Notes under the pieces: generated by a model
Told to the model about the DNA's origin: nothing
Seen by the model: only the letters and a program-made list of their open reading frames with translations
Databases searched by the model: none
Shown here: positions 56,878 through 64,000 of the stretch, piece after piece
Numbering within the stretch: the stretch's first letter is position 1
Layout: each line of letters opens with the position of its first letter
Position numbers and translations under genes: made by a program
Assembly: GCF_000237925.1 (NCBI RefSeq)
Contig: NC_031502.1
Span: forward strand, 20,830,909 to 20,894,908
DNA from: Schistosoma mansoni
Lineage: Eukaryota > Platyhelminthes > Trematoda > Strigeidida > Schistosomatidae
Length of the DNA stretch: 64,000 nt
Direction of reading: 5' to 3'

Positions 56878-57052
56878 GAATGGATCAATGTTAGACTACC
56901 ATTGAAAACCTCAAAACATTGGATGGCCATTTCGTTCTAGTATGGAACTCCTCATCAATGCGCCTCCACGATCCCGCATGTGGGACTCGAACCCAAGACC
57001 TTCGGTCTCGCACACGAACGCCTAACCTCTAAACCACTGATCAGACATCCAA
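56878..57052 (-). repeat. tRNA-headed hammerhead retroposon with paired stem changes
   Basis: Minus strand: head CAGTGGTTTAGAGGTTAGGC, B box GGTTCGAGTC, then the ribozyme. Stem II reads GTTC...GAAC instead of GTCC...GGAC, and stem III has U15.2 and A16.2 instead of C and G, so both changed pairs still pair. The cleavage triplet is therefore ATC, which obeys the NUH rule. The core is ATGAGGA, so C3 is lost. Confidence 0.75.
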
Positions 57053-57054
57053 GA

Positions 57055-58065
57055 TATGACTTTATTGTTTAGTGATAAAAGTTATCTAGTTTGATCATAT
57101 CTTCCTTTATGGAAAGCAAACAAATTCAAATGTAGGATTGGTGTTGAAAGACATATCAATGTACCCATAAAACAATAACTGATCGCTAAGCATACAAATC
57201 TTGTGGCAATGACCTTTTGGTGTTTTGTATGTGTGTACATAATCCCTTCATTATTTTGTGTAGTAGCTAATGTATGTACATCATTCAGTCGATTCAAGGA
57301 ATGGAATATCAGTTACATCATAGAGTACTCATACATTCCTAGTTGACAAGATATCACGGTCAGTAATTAACAGGAATTAAGAGTTATATGGTTTCCCTAG
57401 TGATTTTAACAGTTAATGCGAGTAAAGATACACAACAGTAACGACAAATATGGATGAAAAACGAGAGAATAATCGATCTAGCTAAATACTTTAAGGTAGT
57501 TATCCTAATGATTCTGAATATTATTCATATTGAATGGTTTATCCATAGAATATATTGATCTCAATATATTCCAGTGAACTAGGGGGTATTCTGTAGACAA
57601 CCAGTTGGTGTTTGATATGGTTATGCGATCAATTTTTATACTAATGCTCCAAAGCAGTGAGTTACAGATAAATATCATCCATGAACCTAAGAGCTTTTGA
57701 TTTCCAGTATCCGTAAATCATGGGTTTCTTATTTAACATAGTGTTGGATAAAGTGTTTGTACAGTTTTCATAAGGGATTGATATCATTCGGAGGACCGTT
57801 AAAAATACAAGAGTGCTAAGCAGTTTCTTTCTCGTCATTTGGGTTTTATTGGCAGTGTGCGGTTACGACTTTAATTTGAATTTCACAATGAGTACTATCC
57901 AGTCATTCAGTAAAAAAAACCAAGTAGTCCACATCTTTCCAGCTCATTCGTTATGCTATGACGACTCTCATCCATTGGATTTGAAATTGGCAGGATATAC
58001 CAAGCTTTATTTTCAGTGTTTATTTAGTTTACATCGGATTTCTTAGTCATCTCTTATTTGTTTAT
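57055..58065. other. Upstream region of the SDR-like gene
   Basis: No exon was placed with confidence. A possible first exon is the ATG at 57888 to CAA at 57923 before a weak GTAGTC donor, which would join in phase to 58071, giving a 12-residue N-terminus. This is a guess. Confidence 0.3.
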
Positions 58066-58070
58066 TTCAG

Positions 58071-61055
58071 GTTCGACCACTGCCACCAGTTAAAAAGCGT
58101 ATCACTTTAAAAACAGCTCTTAAAGCTTTTGGATTATTTTGTACATTCACCGGGAGTGGTCTTTTAGGTTACAAACTATTTGTAGAATTACCATTATACA
58201 ATGGACCAACAAGAGATCTACAAAATAAGCCAATTGTAATAACACAACCATGTGGTGAGTTATAAATGTGTGTTTAGTGAATTTGTTATGTATAATTACT
58301 TTTCTATAATTCAATTTTTTCCTTTGTAATCATCATAATTGTCAGTGAACTAGAATGGTCGTTTTTTAAGGGACTTCTGCTGGAGGCTTTGATTTTAAAG
58401 ACTCAGCGAACAAAACATCATTATATGCAGTCTGATATAGTCCGGTGAATAAAGCAGGTTCATACGCTATTCGTTCATTCAAGATTGTAGACTCTATATA
58501 CACTATTCGCAATCAACGTTTGTTTAACTCCTTCAGGTGAACTTCCCGTACCCACCGACCGGTCTAAGTATAGTATGTTCGCTTTTTGTCCTCTCAATTC
58601 AGTAAAAGGTACCCCTCAGTCAGTCAGCTACAACGTAGGATCAGGCACATATATACGTCGGTCCAAGTTGCCACACCTCATTAGCACAACAAGATGAACA
58701 CCAAATTCATAGAAGTAGTTACTTCAATGGTAGTATGACATAAAAGAAAGATTGTTTATGAGGATATAATACAGGAAGAAAGAATTAGTTCGTAGAAATA
58801 AAGGTATAAAGCAATTTTAATCTCACAGTTTAAGGGAAGATAAAGAGTGCATACACCTACACCACTATGATCGATTCTGAACCATGTCACCTAGAGTCTC
58901 CAACATTAGTCACGATAGTCACGCCCATCCCAACCAAGTAGTCTGCATCTACCAACATGTCTCTGACTAAAAGTTAGTGACTTTATAGACTGATGCTACA
59001 TTTTGGTTTTAGCACCCTTAACTTTCTTTCAACCATCTCCAACACTAGTCAGCATTACGCGTCGTGGTAATCGGTGTTCAGGCATACGTGACAGGTGGCT
59101 CAACCTTCTTAGTTGGTGAAGATTTCTAAGGCATATGTGGTCAAATACTATTAACTTACGAGTATCTCCTACTCTTAATGGCCACGTTTCGAAGCCGTAA
59201 ATTAGAAGAGAACGAACTGTTGCGCAGTATACTCGTCCCTTATTTGATAGGTGACGTAAGTTGACAAAAGCCAAACGAGCTTTTTGAATCCGTGCTGAGA
59301 TTTCGTCAGACACCAACCCATTAGGACGAATCAGACTTCCAAGATAAGTGAAGTTGTCGACGTGTTCAACTACTTCACTCCCTATCCTTAGTTCCAGTGT
59401 TGACGCAGGCCAGTTGTGAAGCAACAAGTGGAGAAACGCATTCCAAACATCCTAGCATTGTTCCTCAGTGCTACCAAAAGACTCTGCATTTTATCAGCAT
59501 CTTCACCAAACAGGACTATATCATCTGTGTATTGTAAGTGGATAAGTGGACCTCCTGGTAGATCAATACCCGAAAATTCAGTCGACGAGAGTGTTATTTC
59601 CAGAAGTAGGTTTATGATGAGGTTAAACAAAAATCGGGATAGTGGACAGCCTTGTCGGACACCACTTGAGGTTGCGAAATGAGATGACAGTTCGCCATAA
59701 GCTGTGGCTTGACTGGTGTTGTTCGAGTGAGGAGCCTTCACAAGGTTGATGTATTTTTGATGTACACCTTTCAATGACAGACACTGCCACGGAACCCCTT
59801 GGTCTACAGAGTCAAATGCTGCTTTTAAATGAAGAGAAACTATCATTGTCTGACGCCGATAAGCATTTATGTGTTCTAAAGTGCTCACCTATAACCTCTC
59901 TGCGCACCGCACCCAGGCCATTCAGTAATTGTCATGTATCTCTATTCTAAAGACCATAGAGTTGGGATCCAGTGGTTCATATTCGTAACTTCAGTCGCTA
60001 TGTTTTCCATGACTATTATGCATTCCCATTAGGTGTACTTGTGTTGTGCCCAACATACTAATCCACGAAATTGAGTGACACATCCACGATTGTCTTCAGT
60101 GAGTTACTATCTCCTAACAGACCCAGTTGAATTCCACTAGTCACTGCTTCTCACTAAAACTCCAGGAAATACCTCTTGAAGCCAGTCACTAGTGAGCATA
60201 TGTTGAATAATATCAGAAGAGGTTTTTGTGAATATTATAGTAATTTTAATTATTTGAGATCATTAGTCAATTAAAGCTAGATCACCATGGAAAACTGAGT
60301 GTGGGATCTTCGATGCGCACTGTTGAGGAGTCCAATACTAGGTCGAAACGGCCGTCCAGTACTTCCAGGTTTTCCATGGTGATCTAGCTTCAATTGACTC
60401 ATGATCTCAACTATTGAATATATGTTTTGTTTTGTATTTTCTAAAAAAATAATCATATTCTGACCCATATTTCTTTCTTTTCTCTTATTCCTTATTTAGC
60501 TAAAATTTCTCGAGAGTTAGTATATAATTTAGCTAAACAAGGTTCACATCTTATCTTAGCTGATAATCATTGGGATAAATGTGAAGAATTAAAAGATCAT
60601 TTATTACGTAAATTTAGTGTTAAATCTGATATGATTGAATGCCGTCATTTAGAATTAGATAGTATGTTATCCATACGACGATTTGCTGCTGGTATATTAT
60701 CAGATTTCTCACAATTAGATTCTGTAATTATACAACCTCCATCATCTATTAGTGGGATTATATCGGGGAAACGACGTTTAACCCATGATGGCTTTGAAAA
60801 AGAATTAGGTATCAATTATTTTGCTACCTATTTATTAAGTCGTTTATTCATCAATAGATTAAATGAATCTAATGGACGACTTATCTTAGTGATTGATACA
60901 AAATCTGCTAATATAGAACAAGAGAATATAATGAAACAATCAGGAACATCACAAATTACTCTTCCTTTAGATAATATTAATTGGGATCATGAAAATAGTT
61001 ATACACCAGAGAATGCATATCGTCGTGCACAGTGGTTTTTATTAATGTTTGCTGA
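58071..61055 (+). CDS. Membrane-anchored short-chain dehydrogenase/reductase-like protein, partial (exons 58071-58254, 60500-61055)
   Basis: The first visible exon follows TTTATTTCAG and reads VRPLPPVKKRITLK, a hydrophobic segment (AFGLFCTFTGSGLLGYKLFV) and then PIVITQPC. It ends in phase 1 at GTGAGT. The next exon (after CTTATTTAG) continues AKISRELVYNLAKQGSHLIL, DSMLSIRRFAAGILSDFSQL and GINYFATYLLSRLF. The order matches the RDH/DHRS type of SDR: N-terminal anchor, first Rossmann strand, helix with LAKQG. But the glycine-rich TGxxxGxG motif reads TQPCAKIS, the NNAG motif reads IIQPP, and the YxxxK motif reads YRRAQ. So it is probably a catalytically dead SDR or one with another role. After FAE the sequence GAGTAAGT is either an in-frame TAA or, more likely, a donor (at 61056), because family proteins continue about 80-100 residues. 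The 5' and 3' exons are not identified. The intron holds an RTE fragment and a hammerhead copy. Confidence 0.6.
58617..59935 (-). mobile_element. RTE-like LINE, 5'-truncated, antisense in the SDR-like intron
   Basis: On the minus strand: VDQGVPWQCLSLKG, SSGVRQGCPLSRFLFN and LQYTDDIVLFGED (YADD replaced by YTDD), then YLGSLIRPNGLVSDEISARI and the C-terminal end. The tail CAGTCAGTCAGCTACAACG is at 58617. The frame is broken. Compared with 45266-47725 it is shorter at the 5' side. Confidence 0.8.
60256..60408 (+). repeat. Head-less hammerhead retroposon bounded by about 42-bp inverted repeats
   Basis: 60256-60297 and 60365-60408 are reverse complements with only a few mismatches (shared core AGCTAGATCACCATGGAAAA). 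The ribozyme lies between them: core TTGAGGA (60323-60329; C3 to U), stem II GTCC...GGTC with one mismatch, GAAAC at 60345-60349 and GTC at 60354-60356. It is the intron copy nearest the second SDR-like exon. The tRNA-like head is absent. Confidence 0.8.
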
Positions 61056-61129
61056 GTAAGTTATTATTTTCTTTACTAGTCATTGGTCATTGGTTAAGTT
61101 CAGTTGATGTTGTTTTGTTGTTTCTTATG

Positions 61130-61690
61130 AATAGAGTGGTCTTGAGTGCTGTTAGAGGTATGAGGGCAGTTAACACTTCCCGGTTGCCCACACCGTGGAA
61201 GGGTTCTTCTAGAGGTAACTGAAAAGGAAATTGGGTTAGAAGTGGTCTTAATGACCTGAGAACGTGACCGCAGTGCCCAAGAGACAACTGCTTGAGGTCG
61301 GTCACACACGACCTTTTTGTGGGTAGTTTTTGTGTTAGCTCCGTTCTTCAAAGGACCTTACCGCCGGAGACGGATATCCGTGAGATAAGGCGAGGTGTGC
61401 ATTTTTAGGGTCGACCTTTTCTAACCCCACCCCTCCTTGTGGGAAGGCAGCATCGCTGTTATGTTGGTTGTCTGAAGGAAACACCTTACTGCTGTCACAC
61501 CTCTGTACAGTCAGCAGTACGACTTCGCCTTCGGACCTTCGGTTCGCTGCTTTTAGTCTTACCGCTCTTCAACCGACCTGTCTGGCATGGTAGGACCTCG
61601 AGGAACGATTGTTCCAGCCAGTATAGCTCGATTGGTTCATCACGATAGGGAAGCCCAACCACCACGTCAAGGTAGCAGCAACGGTCGTTA
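61130..61690 (+). repeat. Putative interspersed repeat (schistosome retroelement-like)
   Basis: A GC-richer block than its surroundings. It ends with pieces I associate with common schistosome repeats (GGAACGATTGTTCCAGCCAG, GGTTCATCACGATAGGGAAG, CAGCAACGGTCG). Family and class are not established, and no intact frame is visible. Confidence 0.4.
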
Positions 61691-61699
61691 TTTAGAAAA

Positions 61700-64000
61700 C
61701 ATTTATGGATCATGTTATATCGATTGCTTGTGTGCCCAGTTGATATATATGAATGTGATAAGACCGCCCAATTAGAGAGCGAGCAGTGAATTTATTGATC
61801 GCCCAATGATACACAAAAGTCGTTTGAGCAGTCTTGATTACTTGTCGGTCCTGCTTTCTGCCTAGCCCAGCCAGTTAAGTTCAGAACACTAATAACAGCA
61901 TCTACAATATGAATCATTATTTTCAAACATACTGGGTTTATATACCAAACAAACCGACCACATCGTACCATAAAATAGAAAATATCATTTGTACAAGTTT
62001 TGGTCAAATGTGGCTGTGAATAGGGGGAACAGTACTTAATGGACTAGGGATAACTTAAGAATGGTAAATCGTATAATAATAGTCTATAGGTCAAAATAAA
62101 GCTTATAATAAGGGTAACGTGGATATGAATACTTTAGTTACTTAACAATTATACAATAGGAAATATACATTTCATATTGGTTCATAAATAGTCCCCAAAG
62201 TTACCATTCATAATTCTCCATGGGATATAACAGATCATCTTCAATGATCATTAGTTTTTGTTGTTGTTGATCGTAATGTATTTAAATGAAAGAAACATGA
62301 TGAGGAAATGTTAAGAATAACTGTGTTTCAATATCCTGCTAATTGTCCGATGAGTTTAATTTCAAAACCCACTGCTAAGTTATCTAATATTTACTCAACA
62401 ACGCTTACATTGAATAACCCTTGAGTGAATAGTAATGAGTAATTAATATAAATATTTTGGTCATACAAGAAGTTAGTTGCGGCTTGAATAGCTCAATAGG
62501 TAACTTCCCCGACTATGAATCCACCAAGAGATATCAGTTTCTCTGAAATCTCAAGTAAGTCGTTGCTGATGGGTGTCAACTAACATGGGGATTATACCAA
62601 GCAGAATGTCCTCTCAACTATCTCCGACCACCAAACTCGTGGATAGTATAATTTACAAACGAACCGACCTCATATAAGATAGGTCTTGGATTTTAGCGCG
62701 AAATTCATTCATCCATATGGCTAAATAGCATTATAGCTTATGTCAACTCGATGAAAACTATAACCCTCATTACTAATCCTAATTCCCCACACTAATTTAT
62801 AACCCTCACTTAACTCTAGTAAGTAGGTGAATTTCCTCAAGATCACTCAAATGTCGCTCAAAGATCGTCCACAAATTATAGTCTCATCCCAAACTCATTA
62901 ACAGACGGAAATTTCTGTTGAGAAATCACATCTCTGAACAGTTTGCTAACGAAATAGTTCAAAGTTCAAATTGGATGTTTGGTGGTAGTTCGAAGAAAAC
63001 TTTGCTTGATCTAGCTCCTGTACTAGTCTATACTCGTCACCAAAGTATACCTGCAATTCCGAGGGAAATGCTGCTCTTTGTGGGTTTGAACACATATCAT
63101 CCAAATTCACAGTCTGAAAAGTTACCACTGAGTTATTTAAGACTGAGATATTTATAGGGTGTATATAACAGGAAGCTAAGTTTTAGTCAGTACACTTCTG
63201 AATGTAGACGAATAGTTTTTGTATAGAAAGGAGGGACATCTCTAATATTCACTTAACAACTAAGAGAAATTCATCTCACTTAACAAAATATGCCTCTTAC
63301 GCAGAATACAATAAATAACAACAGCGAGATCGTCACTAAATTCTATATATATCGTCCTCAGCCACTGAGTCACATGATCTTTAGGATCATAACCTAATGA
63401 GTTGTGACTGACTAACAGATTGACATCTGTTTGTTCATCACTTTGGTATTTCACTGCGTTGATGTAGGATGAAAACTTGAATCGATGAACATATATCACA
63501 AGTCTTAATTTGTCTATCACTGACTAATGGAAAAGGTGTCAGTCGTTTACTTCCATCTCTTATTTAGTGGCACCTTGTCATGTTATCTACAGTTTTTACA
63601 CTCAGTTGCAGCGTCCACAAATAATGACGTAAATAGGAGTCAGTAATACGACAATCGTAAAACATTTTCAAGCTACCAAAGTTAGTGTTTCAAGACAGTG
63701 ACGCAGATTGAAGAAATATCATCACTCCGATCTAGGACGTTCACAGACCTCAATGTAACCTACCTTATATTACTGACAGAAGTTAACAATCCTTCGAGAC
63801 AATGATGACCCATTATTAGGCGTCCAGTTTTTACAAGTATAAAACAGAACTTTTTTAAGTAATATGTTGTATACTCAACTTTTTTTTTATAAGAAAACCA
63901 ACGTCGTGACTTCACTTGGTGTTGTTTACTTGTATCTTCCCATTGTTACTTAGAACTGCAATTGATCAGTCTCTTGTTGGCATGTATGCATCCTGTGCGG
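61700..64000. other. Stretch without a recognised gene
   Basis: It may contain the next exon of the SDR-like gene, but none could be placed. A piece near 63330-63400 (CCACTGAGTCACATGATCTT) recalls a common schistosome repeat. Nothing else was recognised. Confidence 0.35.

Noticed and set aside
57813-58046. Open frame with a signal-peptide-like start just before the SDR-like exon
   Set aside because: It does not begin with ATG, and no good donor would join it to 58071 as read. Only the internal ATG at 57888 remains a weak candidate for the first exon.
62918-63157. Possible missing 3' exon of the SDR-like gene
   Set aside because: The peptide does not resemble the SDR C-terminal region and no acceptor in the needed phase precedes it.

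Overview
This is eukaryotic, intron-containing, AT-rich DNA that reads as a blood fluke (Schistosoma). The evidence is the repeat set: Sm-alpha-type retroposons with hammerhead ribozymes, SR/Perere-like CR1 and RTE LINEs, Gypsy relics, and a 39-nt micro-intron. The species cannot be fixed from the window. Most of the sequence is transposable element, and four host genes are threaded through it.

Layout. 0.3-4.0 kb (+): a two-exon asteroid/ASTE1-type XPG-like nuclease gene whose second exon sits between two inverted copies of one interspersed repeat, called the F repeat here. 4.2-12.2 kb: repeats, including an LTR-element relic at 10.07-12.20 kb. 12.6-14.5 kb (-): a gene for an MRG-binding protein (MRGBP/Eaf7). 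Its last intron holds an RTE 3' end and a hammerhead retroposon. 17.4-36.3 kb: two almost identical broken LINE copies (17.4-20.5 kb minus, 33.1-36.2 kb plus) form a large inverted repeat. Between them lie a 200-N assembly gap, a nearly complete CR1-like LINE (21.9-26.9 kb, minus) and a Gypsy gag-pol relic (27-30 kb, minus). 36.8-42.7 kb: more Gypsy and LINE relics.

44.0-49.4 kb (+): a two-exon gene for an unrecognised 186-residue acidic-tailed protein, with an RTE copy in its intron. 50.6-57.1 kb: hammerhead retroposons, F repeats and RTE fragments. 58.1-61.1 kb (+): two exons of a membrane-anchored short-chain dehydrogenase/reductase-like gene whose cofactor and catalytic motifs look lost. 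Its ends lie outside the recognised exons.

The most unusual signal is a family of tRNA-headed hammerhead retroposons, at least nine copies. Several are bounded by inverted repeats, one has compensating base-pair changes in two ribozyme stems, and three share loss of the same catalytic-core base. All similarity statements come from reading the sequence by eye. No database search was run.
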